Below, one piece after another: positions 1-10,459 of a DNA stretch of 64,000 bases. How positions within the stretch are numbered: position 1 is the stretch's first letter; each line of letters starts with the position of its first letter. The translations under genes and the position numbers were made by a program. The notes beneath the pieces were generated by a model. That model was not told the origin of the DNA. It saw nothing but the letters and a program-made list of their open reading frames with translations, and searched no databases. The stretch comes from Eutreptiella sp. 'Long Island Sound 2002' (taxonomy: Eukaryota > Euglenozoa > Euglenophyceae > Eutreptiales > Eutreptiaceae), in assembly GCA_964036045.1 (NCBI GenBank), contig OZ038380.1:186051798-186115797 (forward strand). The letters are read 5' to 3'.

Positions 1-2325
1 TAATCCAGGTATTGTTTTCCCTACCTATCTGTCTACTACAGGGAGGGGTGGCCAAAAGCTATGAAGGCATGCAAAACGCCTGTTTGCTATGTGGCCAAAA
101 CACTGACCTAACCACTGTCACAGCCCACCAACCCCGCTAAAATTGCAGGAAAAGGGTGGGACAGTGACACACCCCCTACAGGTCCTACACACCCTACAGT
201 GGCACCATCCTGGTGGGCGAGCACTGGGCAACTTGCTCTAGCCCCCACTCAGGACTACCACTCCTACACGCACACTCTACTTGGCGTTGCGAAGATGAAG
301 GTCTCTTGGGTCCTAGCGACCCTCCTGTGAAATTGCAAGAGAACACAGCGCTACTAAGCAACTGTGGCCTGACAGGGGACGCCACAACGCGTTTCCCCTG
401 CTAGGGCTTGGAGGGAAGGAGTGCCCTCGTGTGCAAGGCGCAGATGTCGATGAAGTCGGACTCCCTGCTCTGCCACAGGCGGAGCGGAGTTACTTGTTTG
501 TGTGATCTGCGCCCCTGTTTAGCAGGGCATAAAAAAATGCTGCTGCACCACTCACCCTACCTGCCCACCTGTAAAACAAAGGCAAATGAAAGGGCGTTTG
601 CGGCGGAGGAACCAAGGCACACTCCAGGTATTATACCCTTCTCAGTGTGCCCCATAATACGCTGTCCGCAAACACGCTGCATGGAGCAGCTGCCCTTGTC
701 AAGCAAGCAAGCGTTAAGAGACTCCTCAGGTTCTCTTAAAGAACGTACCGAGGAGCCCCTGAGTAGCCTAAACAAGGTTTACCGTGCGCACTTCGCGTGG
801 CCTACCCTTTAATGCGTGTGTGCATGCGCGAGTATGCACCGAGAACGTGGGCAGACCTGCCCATCTGAACGCAAATCTTGACTCCACCAGGGGGTGGCCC
901 CGCCTGGGCGTACCTACCTTACCTACCGCTGGGAAGTGAAGCAAGGTGAGAGGACAAAAGGGGCGCACGCGAAGAACGTTGCTATGCACTTGTGTGTATG
1001 TCTAATCACCCTGATCTGACCGCTAATCATCTGCAATCTTTCTAATCAATCCCTCTACCGCGTCCTATCGTGGTTATCGTTGTTAACGCTGCTACACGAC
1101 TCGTTCACGGAGACACGAGACGAGCAATGTGTATGCGGCATGCAAGACAAGCATACCTGTAGTTTATACCTGATTCATTGAAGTCTTTTCGATTGATTCT
1201 CGAATTCTTGAATTTTTGAAGCTTCTATTAGTGTGGGTGGAATCTGTATGTTTGTTTATTAATGTGTGTCTCGTCATTTTCAAGACTACGTGATACATAC
1301 GTTTATAATTCCATTATTTTTCCATTTTCCGGCGCTTCGCTAGGAGCCGCTCCTGCGCGCCGCCATTTTATGCGTATGAATTTCTGGATTTAAAAAATCC
1401 AGAGATGACTATAATTTCTATAAAAATGTGCTTCTGATGCACAATTGGATTCTGCTCAGGTGTGTCGTTTCAGAAAAATTCTACGCCGTCATTTGACGGA
1501 TTTTGGTGTCGTCGCTTCGTTTTTGCGTGGATTCGTCCATATTCCTCCCACTCCTGCCTCTGCAGATACCCACGCGCAGCCTCGCTGAGTAGGCCGTGTT
1601 CGGGCCGAAACGCAGGTGCCTGGAGAGACTGAGCAGAACCAAGACCCCACCAAGGGGCAAATTTAATTTTCTTTCGACTCCCTTCGCCCTAAGACAGGTC
1701 ACAGGTCGCCAGCAGGTTTACGAGAACCCATGCGAGTGTGTATAATGTGTCTTGCGTTTGGGTTGTGTCGACGCTGCGTCTTGGAGGGAGGGATGCATAT
1801 GCACATGTTTGGCATGCTCCCAATCTAACCCAACCAAGCCACAGGAGCCCCGGCAGCGCCAAGAGCGCTGAGTCTTCTGTAGGAAACTGTACAATCAGAG
1901 CAGCAAAAGGACGCCAGCCATGGTGAGCGCCCATTTTTCAGTGTGGGGGAGACTGTAGGTATTTTAAAGTAGATGTGGAAACCAAGGAAAGGCCAAGAAA
2001 AATTCCCTTTTTCCTAAAATGCGACAGTGGTGGCCACCACAGCACAAGGGGGGAGTAAGAAAAAGTGCTTTTCCATTGCTTTGGGACATACTCTAGTTGT
2101 ATTAGAGATGCACTGAGCATCCATGCATTTTTATCTTAGTATTGGTCCAGCCAAAAATGGTGAGAACACATTTTGACCTATGGAACCAAACACCCAATCA
2201 GGATATGGAGTGCACCCCTTAATCCCCTTTCAATCAGAAGTAAAACATCTTTTCCTGAGTTGACTGAGCACTGACATACCTAAGGTAGAGCCTATGAATT
2301 TATCTATGTTTTTCCATGAATACTT
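1..2325. other. No gene recognised
   Basis: All frames contain only short open stretches without recognisable domains or convincing splice-consistent exons. A short hairpin lies at 1384-1402 (8-bp stem CTGGATTT/AAATCCAG with a 3-base loop). The stretch near 1000-1480 is AT-richer than its surroundings. I see no repeat family here that recurs elsewhere in the window. Confidence 0.5.
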
Positions 2326-2328
2326 ATC

Positions 2329-2400
2329 TGCCCTAGTGGTATGCACCATAGGGGGCTAGGCACCTCTTTTTGAGAGGTCTTGGGTTCAATTCCTGGTCAG
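2329..2400 (+). repeat. tRNA-derived SINE-like copy
   Basis: A tRNA-like internal promoter is visible. An A-box-like TAGTGGTATGCA at about 2334 is followed about 45 bases later by a B-box match, GGGTTCAATTCC, at 2382-2393. The same pair of motifs, with the shared string TGGGTTCAATTC, recurs at 15808-15875. A more diverged version lies on the other strand at 44752-44830. The copy cannot be folded as an intact tRNA, so a SINE head or tRNA relic is the better reading. The body and 3' end of the element were not delimited. Confidence 0.5.
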
Positions 2401-2909
2401 CCTAGCTAAGTAGGAAGATCCCATGTGACATGGCAGTGACCTCATCGCCACATACCATGCCACCTCAGCACATATGGGACCCAAAACAAAGAGTGCACAT
2501 CTCCTAAGATGGCACTATGAAGAGAGAGTGATCCTGAGGCAGTTTTCTAACTCTTTTCCCAAAACATTTCAGCTATCTTTGTGAATATGCATTCATTTGT
2601 ATCCTGAGTTGCAGTTTCTGTGAATATCTAATCATCTTTCACTGTTTACACTGCAGCCCTTCATGCTTTGATCCTGAATTACCTTCTCCTTGCATACTAT
2701 TGGCTTGGGCTATCCTGGATTGAGTTGGCTTTACTGTATTTCAACAAACAAAAGCTTTTCATCATCCAAAACCAGCAGCAGGACACCCTACAGCAACAAC
2801 AAGCAGCAGGAGAAGCAAAAACACAGTGCTGAAAACACTATAAACTTTTCTTGCTCTGTAGTTGGTCGATCTGTCCATTTTTTGTTTCTATGCACACTCA
2901 TGTCCTCCA

Positions 2910-2988
2910 TTGCGCGAGGCCTCGCGCAAAGGTCACCAAAAATTTAGTGTTTCTCATGCGCCATTCCATGCACGAGGCCTCGCGCATG
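2910..2988. promoter_or_regulatory. Two GC palindromes upstream of the three-TAG gene
   Basis: Positions 2910-2929 form a perfect 20-bp palindrome, TTGCGCGAGGCCTCGCGCAA. Positions 2967-2988 form a 22-bp near-perfect one with the same CGAGGCCTCG core and CATGC/GCATG arms. A third copy lies at 3194-3217. The surroundings are AT-rich, so the palindromes stand out. Dyad symmetry of this size suits a dimeric DNA-binding protein, but that function is inferred. They could also be insertion scars of a palindromic repeat. Confidence 0.5.
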
Positions 2989-3111
2989 AAACTATAGTTT
3001 GTTCCGGATCATTTATACATTTTAAGATTAACAGGTGTAGCGATATCGAAATTTATTTATTAATAGATCCATTTCTATCACGTAATCGTGATAATGGTAC
3101 AAAGTTACGTG

Positions 3112-3119
3112 TATAAATA
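3112..3119 (+). promoter_or_regulatory. TATA-like box
   Basis: The sequence GTATAAATAC at 3111-3120 sits about 100 bp before the proposed start codon at 3219. The same ACGTGTATAAATAC string recurs inside the coding region near 3615, which weakens the promoter reading. Confidence 0.3.
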
Positions 3120-3193
3120 CGTTAGGTTTCTCTTTTCCGACAACCTGCCTAATGCATTGCGCTGTAGTACATTAATCTGACGCAAATGAGCGC

Positions 3194-3217
3194 CTTTGCG
3201 CGAGGCCTCGCGCAAAG
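3194..3217. promoter_or_regulatory. 24-bp perfect palindrome just before the start codon
   Basis: The arms CTTTGCGCGAGG and CCTCGCGCAAAG are exactly complementary about the centre 3205/3206. The third base of the arm beyond the CGAGGCCTCG core matches the copy at 2910-2929, so two of the three palindromes share a longer TTGCGCGAGG half-site. It ends one base before the proposed ATG at 3219, so it would lie in the 5' untranslated leader or at the initiation site and could form a stable hairpin in RNA. A regulatory role is inferred from position and repetition only. Confidence 0.5.
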
Positions 3218-3218
3218 A

Positions 3219-5480
3219 ATGGACACAAAACAATACTTTTCCGTACATGACCCATGGGACATGTCACTTCTACGACAATATTTATTTCATGGTAAAGGTT
3301 CGCGACGGTCCAGACATATCCATCAAAATAATTTTTCTTTGATGCTTTCTAAAACCTGTCGTTTTCCTACCTTTTCTGTTGTTTTTGACCCTGCAACTTG
3401 AGCCGCCTAAGAGATTTTATGTGCAAAAGTGGCCGTATTTTGGTCAAGCAAACTGAAACCAGCACTTGGTGTGCACTATTATATTGGATAGGCAATTGGT
3501 CAGCCATCTTGGACATCTTCTACGGTCTCAGCAAGCTAATGTACGGTGAATGGCGCAATGCATACACAATTTATGCCATGTTGCACTCGTGTCTCCTTGT
3601 GTACAGGCTTTGGCACGTGTATAAATACAGTGTCTTGGCTACGTATCAAGCCTTATGGCCCATTGTTGCATACTTAAGGTTTGTCATAGTGCCTCTTGAG
3701 CATAAGCAACCAGCACATCCAAAGCCCATCGTTCTTGAAAACTTTTGTGGCAGCATGCATGGTGAGCAGTGGTGACATGTTACATAGTCTGTGCTAGAAG
3801 CGAAAACGAACACGGGCACAACGCAACATTACCTACCGACATAAGGTTCGCTATCAAGTTGCAGTTGCCATATCTTTTTTACCAAATATTGTCCTCTGCT
3901 GCTTCACCTTAGATTCCTCGGTAGGCAATGCAATTGGGTAGCGATGTGCCCTAGTACAGCGCGCTACGCTCATCAGATCTTGTGGGTGTCTTGTGTGTTG
4001 CTTCGTTTGTTTGTACCATTGAACAGTCCTTATCATTGAACAATTCCGCTTGCTCTGTTGATATGGTCGCAGTGGCACGACCGGGGCCCAGGTGTCATGC
4101 ATGCTAAAGAGGTCCCAGAAGCAAACCTGACCAAAGTATCAAACGTTAAGCGTACACACGCATGGGCGACAAACATGCCTATTGTTGATTCACTTTGTTA
4201 CCTCCGGCTAGTCAAAAGCGCATGTGCGGAACATCCCACCCGAGTTTGTCACAGAGTTGCAAACAAATTTGCAACCTACTTGGATGGCGAGCCGTTGGCT
4301 GTGCGCTACATTACTGGGTTGGAGGTAAAATGATAGCTGCAAAAGCGGATTGAGGCCTAGAAAAATTCTTTTTCCTAAAACACCAAACAGAGCCAATGGA
4401 ACCGGAACAATTAAAAGCACCAACAATGCGGATGTTGCTGACCCTCGTTACACAATATCCTCTGAACCCGAAAATCCGTCCCAAACTGGATGGTGACTGT
4501 CCAAAAAGGTCCGACACGGAGCAGCGAAATATTAAGCGTGCCATTGACAATGTAAAAGCGCACTGACCTATCGGTGACGATGAAGATTAATGTGCAATTA
4601 TGCATTTAAAAATAGTACTGAGTGCTTGAAACGCTAGCTTTTGCTGTTGCACAGGCACGCTTCAATGGAATAACGAAAAACGCTGTGCTTTCATTGCCAT
4701 TTTCGACTTATTTTTGCGCCGCTTTCGTGCTGTATTGCAGACGTTTGTCTAATGCCGCAGAAAAGACACGCCCCAAAAGAGGGAAAAAGGGAGAACAAAG
4801 ATAGCAAGAGCAAGTAAAAGCTGGGCACACCTGTGGGGGAAAAGACAATGGACACCAGTCTAGTAGCAAAGAAAAAGGCAAACAAAAAAAAACCGGACCC
4901 CGTTGTGACCCAGTTTGCCGAATACTTCAAACAACTGGGGTTGGAGTACAAGTTGAAGGTCCTGATTATTGATGAATAGAAGCAGTTTGGGTAGATCCGG
5001 CACTCCATTGATGCAGAGGTTGATGTGAAATACGAGTCGTTCTTGCACAATCCCCCGAAACATCTGCTGCAGCTAATAACGTGGAAACAAGCTGGTATGT
5101 GCCCTACATTCGACATTTCTAACGCACAATTGCGCGTTAACAAATCCTGTGTTTGATACCCTCAGATGAGAAACAAGTGGTCTTGTCTGGCCAACATGGG
5201 ACCAAGGCAGCACTCCGCCATGCCAAGAAAAATATGGACTCTAGTCTTGACTTGGAGTAGTGGATGGAGGACGGCTACATCGACATTGTCAAGATAGAAA
5301 CGCCATGGCTGGTGAGGTTCCAAATTGATGGTCAGGAGCAGGGGGTTCTGGAGTCTGTTCGTAGGAACACCATCGATAAGTTCGTGGACAACTTTTTGAA
5401 GGTGCTCGTTGAACCCCGTGGCGCCGGTGCAGAGGACACAAAAATGGTTAACAGCGCATGTGCCATCGCAGCAGCTGGCT
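3219..5480 (+). pseudogene. Spliced gene of unknown function with three in-frame TAG codons
   Basis: Six exons join without a phase error: 3219-3291, 3414-3761, 4110-4324, 4393-4551, 4821-5094 and 5166 to about 5480 (3' end not found). Donors are G|GTAAAG, G|GTGAGC, GAG|GTAAAA, AAT|GTAAAA and G|GTATGT. Introns are only 68-348 bp. Two inferred acceptors end in GAG. Exon 2 is rich in aromatic and hydrophobic residues and may cross a membrane. Exon 5 carries a lysine-rich run and then KVLIIDE. Exon 6 carries VLSGQHGTKAALRHA, which recalls the 'GQH' motif of ParB/DGQHR-like proteins (weak). In-frame TAGs lie at 4977-4979, 4992-4994 and 5258-5260. No other stop or frameshift is seen. Splice phase and amino-acid composition survive across the stops, so this is either a recently silenced gene or one read through TAG. 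Base composition is more AT-rich than the flanks. I do not recognise the family; a mobile-element protein is possible. Confidence 0.55.
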
Positions 5481-5932
5481 CTGCATTTGTACCCGCCCGT
5501 CTTAGCCCAGTCAATCACCGACACAGGCTGCCAACCCGAATGTGGAACACGCAACTGAAAATGTGCAATGCCGAATACAAATTCTGTGCACAAGGTCACA
5601 TTGGCAGTCATCTCAAAGCTGTACATCACCCTGTACAAAGTCAGAGTGCATCTGGGGAAGTCGGGAAGCGCCACTGTACACAGGGAGCAGGCACAGAGCG
5701 TATTGATATCGGGACTTCAGCAGCGGCATGTGCAGGCGTGTTGCTGTCCCTTCAGCCATCTCTGCCGCTGCCTCTTGGACAGATGGAATGTCTCGCCTTC
5801 ACATACCGGGGCTGGAAAGCATTCTGTTGCCTTGTCTGGATCAAAAGAATGCAGGTTACCCTTTTGTACTCTGCGACTCACAGCACTGGGACACCCACAG
5901 GGAGTAACAAGGATATCAGGAGGGTTAGGGGG

Positions 5933-6137
5933 CAGGCAATTGCTTGGGAACCCCAGGGGGATGCTTTGGGGCCCTGGCCAAGCGCACCCGCCCACCAACA
6001 TCAAAAAACTTTCCTCGAGGAAAAAGTGAAATTTATTAAAGGGGCTGCAAATATGAGGCAGATTATAGGCACATTGATCCCCTTTTGTGGCCTCTGACCC
6101 TCCTGGGGTGGTGGTTTTGCCACTAAGCAATTGCCTG
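5933..6137. mobile_element. hAT-like non-autonomous element, family B, copy 1
   Basis: The ends are CAGGCAATTGCTT and AAGCAATTGCCTG, a perfect 13-bp terminal inverted repeat. The flanking octamers TTAGGGGG and TTGGGGGG differ by one base, consistent with an 8-bp target duplication. The interior shares the motifs GGGGCCCTGGCCAAGC, TTTCCTCGAGGAAAAA, GTGAAATTTAT and TGGCCTCTGAC with copies at 54351-54555 and 57728-57966. It has no coding capacity. An 8-bp duplication and CAGG ends point to a hAT-type transposase acting in trans (inference). Confidence 0.7.
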
Positions 6138-6570
6138 TTGGGGGGCTTGTTTGAGAGGGTTGAAACCTGCGGACCACTGTTGTACAGCATGCCCCATGAG
6201 GGAACGTGCAATCCCTCCAGTTTTGCACTCCTTGAGCCACTAGGGAAGCCGTGCTGGAAGGCCGAGGATCTTTTGATCCGAATGCGGCTGCGGGTTGCTG
6301 CCCAATGGATGCTGCAGTGGGCTTGCCCGCTATTTGTGCACACATGTGCTGGTTAAGTTCCGCCCCAATAACAGGTAGGATCAGCCCTCCCATGTTCTGT
6401 GAGAGACGCGCTCGCAGCAGGAAGAGTCGGGTGAATGCGAGTGAAGAAGCCTCTTGAAATGGGGCCACCAGCTGACCACTAGCGAAGGGGGACTGCTGGA
6501 CATGCTCCTGGTGTGCTGTAGCAGTCCCCCCGCCAACTTAAATGTGCACTGCTGTTTTGTTGTTTTTTTT

Positions 6571-6715
6571 TTTGGCTCAGACCAAGATGAGTTGGTGCAG
6601 CGTCACTTCACAGTACTCGAGATAACCTCTCGGAATCAAGGTTCCTAGCTGTCCAGTGCTACGATGATCCCACAATGGCGTGGTCGCGGATCTGACACGT
6701 AGTGAGGATTAGCTG
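6571..6715 (-). repeat. Dispersed repeat H, copy 1
   Basis: Read on the minus strand, this segment matches 18045-18215 read on plus. Shared blocks include CAGCTAATCCTCACT, GTCAGATCCGC, CTGGACAG and TCTGAGAGGT-like sequence. A third, more diverged copy lies at 19585-19665 on minus. In one frame the copies share the peptide pattern S-A/S-N-P-x-C/Y..D-x-x-P. That could reflect a decayed coding element or may be coincidental to the DNA similarity. Ends were not defined. Confidence 0.5.
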
Positions 6716-6916
6716 AGTCTTAAATGTGCACTGCTGTGGGGAGAAACACATGCAGGGCGCAAAACCCAATGAGGGACAAAATGGGGTGGTAGCGGACGGA
6801 TCCACCAACCCATATAACAAAAGACATTCGCAGCAGTGCGCAGCTCGTCAAGTGAGGCAGATGCCTCATCCAATCATCTGAGGCCCAATCACTGGAGAAA
6901 CACAACAATAGCAACA

Positions 6917-7272
6917 GCTTGAGCTCGCGACCACGGCCCCGCGCCGACGATGGGACTCAAACAGCGCTACCACAAGCCAAATCGCTTGGTCAGTTTCGAG
7001 AGCATCGACTGGGCCTTCGACACCTGTGGGTGCCAGACATGCACATTGCAAGCACACATGCGTACCACACAAGTGTCCAGCAGGCACAACCCAGGCAAGC
7101 CAGCAGGTCAGCAGCCACAGGGGTAGACCCCATGCAATCCAATGCACCAAACAAACCAGACCAACGGCCTGTGAAGGAAACCTGCGCGCATGTCAGTGAC
7201 AAGACCCCACAGCGGAAGAACGATTGTCTTCGGTATTGGGCACTGGCGGCTGCAGCTTCAGGCAGGGCTTGA
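6917..7272 (+). CDS. Candidate exon, unidentified
   Basis: Two overlapping + frames are open. One runs the whole interval to a TGA. The other starts at an ATG at 6952 and encodes a CGCQTC cysteine cluster before a possible donor (GCAG|GTCAGC) near 7110. Both have protein-like composition, so the true frame is undecided. No family is recognised, and no neighbour helps. Confidence 0.25.
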
Positions 7273-7564
7273 GAGTGTGCACACCAACAGACACAACAGC
7301 CGCACTGGCAAACATCCCTGACGGAATCATTGCACGTCCAAAGGTCCAGCACACTTTCGCGTTTAGGGCAGGGCGTTAGAGCCATTCCCCGGAGGAACAG
7401 GTGAGCCAACATGGCATGAACCTGCTCCAGTGAACATCACAGAATGTCTGCTTCCCATTGCACAGAACTCCGGGGGGGGGGGGGGGCTTTGTGACGACTG
7501 CGTCGTTTACATGCACAGGACCCGTGTATGCATTGCTACGACACATGCGGGGGGTGGGCTAGTC

Positions 7565-7618
7565 ATGTGTGCGTGCGTGCGCGCGTGCGTGTGGGTACGT
7601 ACGTGTGTGCATGTGCGG
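7565..7618. repeat. Alternating purine-pyrimidine (GTGC/GT)n tract
   Basis: A run of GTGC, GCGC and GTGT units of about 50 bases, followed by a G-rich stretch. It resembles the tract at about 9030-9090. Such sequence is prone to Z-DNA and slippage. Confidence 0.7.
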
Positions 7619-7630
7619 GGGGGCGGGGGG

Positions 7631-7777
7631 CAGGGATGCATTAGAAGGGAAGGGACCTCAGAGGCGGAGGAGGTTGCCAAAGCGGTTGGGGCCGGTTATT
7701 ACTGTCGGTTACAAATGCCATTGACGCACTTGCCGTCAGGGGGACAATGGCTGGGCATGGGCTGGGCACCGTGCAGG
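7631..7777. mobile_element. Truncated family A' element
   Basis: It begins with the terminal repeat CAGGGATGCATTAGAA. It then matches the minus strand of 46629-46819 almost base for base through GGTTGCCAAAGCGGTT, ACTGTCGGTTACAAATGC and GGCTGGGC. It stops near 7777 without the second terminal repeat, so one end is lost. Confidence 0.65.
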
Positions 7778-8156
7778 GCGGGGGGCACCAGCAGTGGTCA
7801 GCAGGGGCAGGTATGGGGTACGGGCGCTCCGCATGTGGCCTGGCTTGTGGGCTTGGGCCCGCAGCAGATCCGGGTCCCCCGCCCGTCCCCTCGCCTGCGT
7901 GAGAGCCTCCTCGGGGAATGGGGCGGTTGGGCTGACCCCGCGCGGCATTTCCTGGCACTGTCCTCTCGCGCGCGGAGCCCTGCGGCCTTGGGCTGGGCCC
8001 CTGCACCGCTGGTCTGCCGCGCCGCCGCCGTGTGGTTGCTCGGCGAGAAGAAAATGGCTCTGAGGGGGGTGGGGGGCACGGAGGCCCACTTCCCAAACCC
8101 TCCCCCCCCCCCGCCTCCTTGGCCGCCGTGCCGGGAGGGGGGGTTCGGCGCGGGGG

Positions 8157-8342
8157 GTGCCCAACCTGCCGTGCCGGGGGGGGGGGGACCCAACATCTGT
8201 GGCTCAAATTGATCCCCACGGGGAACTTTTGTGGCGGAAAAAACTCTTTCAGGCCAAAATTTGTGTTCCGGGGCCTTCGGCGCCAAGATCCACTGTTACA
8301 CAAACCAAAGGGCCCGGCACTGGTGCCCAGTTCTCTACCCCC
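8157..8342 (+). repeat. Left arm of a ~190-bp inverted repeat pair
   Basis: It is near-identical, in reverse orientation, to 9835-10019. Both arms share TGCCCAACCTGCCGTGCC at the outer end and GTGCCCAGTTCTCTACCC at the inner end, with GGCCTTCGGCGCC in the middle. Only a handful of differences and small indels separate them. The outer ends are 1.86 kb apart, and a family A element (8700-8960) lies between. Confidence 0.8.
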
Positions 8343-8699
8343 CCCCCCGGGGCAATTCTCAGGTCGCCCTCCGGCGCACCCCCGCGTCCCGTGGCGCGCC
8401 AATTGTGCCCCGCTCGCCCCCGTGCGGCGGCCATGCGCAGGGGCCCTACATGGCCCTGGCACAACGGGGCCGTACCCCTCTGCCCGCAGCTGCGCACGCC
8501 GCACACCGCGCCTTGACGTGTGGGCAGTACATCCAAAGGCCCGTGGCAGGCGCTGCCTGACCTCTGGCCCTCGGGGTCTGTATGGCCCTGTGTCCAGGGA
8601 GACGACTGCCATTGGCATGTCCGCCACCGGAGGCCTCGCTGCAGCCTCCGTTGCGTGTCCCTGGTCCTGTGCCCCCGGAGGGGGGCCCAAGGGGCGGGC

Positions 8700-8960
8700 C
8701 AGCCATGTATTAGAGGGGGAGGGGGGGGTGTTGGCTGGGACCGCCCTCCTCCTATGGTCCCCCTCTGGTCCCCGCCAAAGGCGGGCCGAAAATTGTTAAG
8801 TTTAAATCCTCTTGGCGCCGCAGGCGCCGAAGCAAAAATTTGGCTGTCAGCCTCAAACATTGGAAGGGGGGAAGGGGGGGGGAGGTCTAAGGGGGGGTGG
8901 GGGGCAGGGGGGGCTACCCCCCTTCCTCCTACGGTGTATGGCGGTTCTAACACACCCCTG
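8700..8960. mobile_element. hAT-like non-autonomous element, family A
   Basis: The terminal repeats are CAGCCATGTATTAGAG at 8700 and TTCTAACACACCCCTG at 8945-8960. The flanking octamers GGGCGGGC and GGGCCGGC match at 7 of 8 positions (8-bp target duplication). The interior shares CTCCTATGGTCCCC, AGGCGGGCCGAAAATT, CTTGGCGCC-AGGCGCC and CAAACATTGGAAGGGG with copies at 18801-19085 and 53903-54145. It has no open frame of its own. Confidence 0.75.
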
Positions 8961-9027
8961 GGGCCGGCTCTGCAAAGAAGTACACTGCCAAGCGCTCGGC
9001 GCTATACTTGCCCCCCCCCCCCTTACC

Positions 9028-9092
9028 TGCATGTGCATGTGCGCGTGCGTCTGTGTGCGTGCGTGTGTGTGCACGTGTGCGCGGGCGGGCGT
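9028..9092. repeat. GTGC/GTGT-rich microsatellite
   Basis: An imperfect run of TGTGCATGTGCGCGTGCG-type units immediately after a C10 tract. Confidence 0.7.
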
Positions 9093-9227
9093 GTGTCGAT
9101 GCAGCACTCAGGAATGCGTCATCCGTACATCCCGCCCACTTCTGGGCGCTGCCAGGAGGCGGTCGCTCTGGGGACCCCCTTCTGCCCCGTTGTGTTCCGA
9201 ATGCAACACTTCCCTGACTGCAGATAC

Positions 9228-9309
9228 CTCTTCACTTGTATCTCTGACATCATCAATGTTCTTCTCCAGCCCTTCCCTCTGTTTTCGGAGCTGGGCTTTG
9301 GTGTCCTCC
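9228..9309 (-). CDS. Candidate coiled-coil exon
   Basis: On minus, an acceptor CCTGCAG|G and a donor GAG|GTATCT bound 82 bp that translate to a charged heptad-like peptide containing AQLRKQREGLEKNIDDV. This strongly suggests coiled-coil coding sequence. The exon enters in phase 2 and leaves in phase 0. Partner exons were not found with confidence. Coding-like segments at 10253-10383 and 12706-12981 lie on the same strand and could belong to the same gene. Confidence 0.4.
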
Positions 9310-9834
9310 CTGCAGGCACACGGCGGGATTCAAGCCATGAGGTGGCGGCATGTTTTGAATTGCCATCCCCCCCCGGGGCGCTTGTAATGAAAAGGGGACC
9401 CCAACCAGGCTTGCCCTGGGACTGAACCGGTCGAAAGCCCAAACTACATGGGGTTTGATTTATGCCACCCTTTTGTGGGTGAACCTGCGGGGAAGATCAG
9501 AATGTTGTGGTCCCACTTAGCAACAACCTCCTGAAGGTTGACCAGGGGGTATTGTACATTGTTCCTTCCCTCATCAACGGCGCTGGTGAGGCCTGTCGAC
9601 AGCGCAGAATGATCAGCTCAGCAGACACAACAACCAGCAGAGACGACCAAGGCCATTGTGCAAGAAAAGCCGGAATGCTTGTGTTGCCAGCTCTGCTATA
9701 TCGGACACAGGGTGGCTGACGATACCAGCAGACCCGATATCTGGCAGTTGCCTGGCTTGACGCCAATAGAACCAGCAAATCCAAACAACCGCACCATCCG
9801 TCGTGCCGCAAGAAGCATTCCAATAAGCAATGGG

Positions 9835-10019
9835 GTAGAGAACTGGGCACCCGTGCCAGGCCCTTTGGTTTGTGTAACAATGGATGTTGGCGGCGCCGAA
9901 GGCCCCGGAACACAAATTTTGGCCCGAAAGAGTTTTTTCCGCCACAAAACTTCCCCGTGGGGATCAATTTGAGCCACAGATGTTGCCCCCCCCCCCCCCC
10001 GGCACGGCAGGTTGGGCAC
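9835..10019 (-). repeat. Right arm of the ~190-bp inverted repeat pair
   Basis: Reverse-complement partner of 8157-8342. The poly-C tract inside the arm (12-14 bases) is present in both, so the homopolymer predates the duplication. The arms could be the long terminal repeats of a 1.86-kb foldback-type element. Confidence 0.8.
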
Positions 10020-10252
10020 TCCGACCTTCCATGATCATTTGGTGGAGTACCCCGCCCCCCGCCTTCCAGGACTGCGGGATGTTGTGGACCCATTCCAAAG
10101 AGCTCTTTGAGGGATGGATGGGATGCCAAGAGAGGCTCCAAATCCCCCCCCCCCCCGTCCCTGCCTCATCCAGGGAGGCTGCTTCACGTTCCATTTCCAC
10201 ACTGAGGCCTATCCACGGCCTTTGGGCTGCTTCGTGAACTCTCAGCAGACAC

Positions 10253-10383
10253 CTGGTGAACCATGGATTCGGCTTAAGTAAAAAATGGTCCTCTTCCAGG
10301 GCCGCAGTATGCACCGTTTGTGCACGCCTCACGGCTGTTGTTTTGACACCGACGAGGGCGCACTGATCAAGGAATTGGGTGGG
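10253..10383 (-). CDS. Candidate exon, unidentified
   Basis: Bounded on minus by the acceptor CTTCTGCAG|C and the donor ACCAG|GTGTCT. The reading frame begins PTQFLDQC and ends near LLKPNPWFTR, with balanced composition. No family is recognised. It leaves in phase 2 and no confirmed downstream partner was found. Confidence 0.35.
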
Positions 10384-10459
10384 CTGCAGAAGCAAAGACG
10401 TCTGCGCAGAATGACCCCATGCTTCAAATGACATGAGGGTACCTACATCTGTGTGTAGT

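Noticed and set aside
3105-3630. Direct repeats of a long terminal repeat element, from the duplicated ACGTGTATAAATAC
   Set aside because: Identity is limited to 14 bases, and the second copy lies inside a coding exon.
5162-5674. A 170-codon open frame on minus antisense to the three-TAG gene
   Set aside because: It is codon-aligned with the + exon, where TAG becomes CTA. The + frame has phase-matching splice sites and better composition, so the antisense frame is a shadow.
7641-8953. Several 230-350 codon open frames on both strands
   Set aside because: They overlap the inverted repeat arms, a family A element and homopolymers; openness follows from high GC, not coding.
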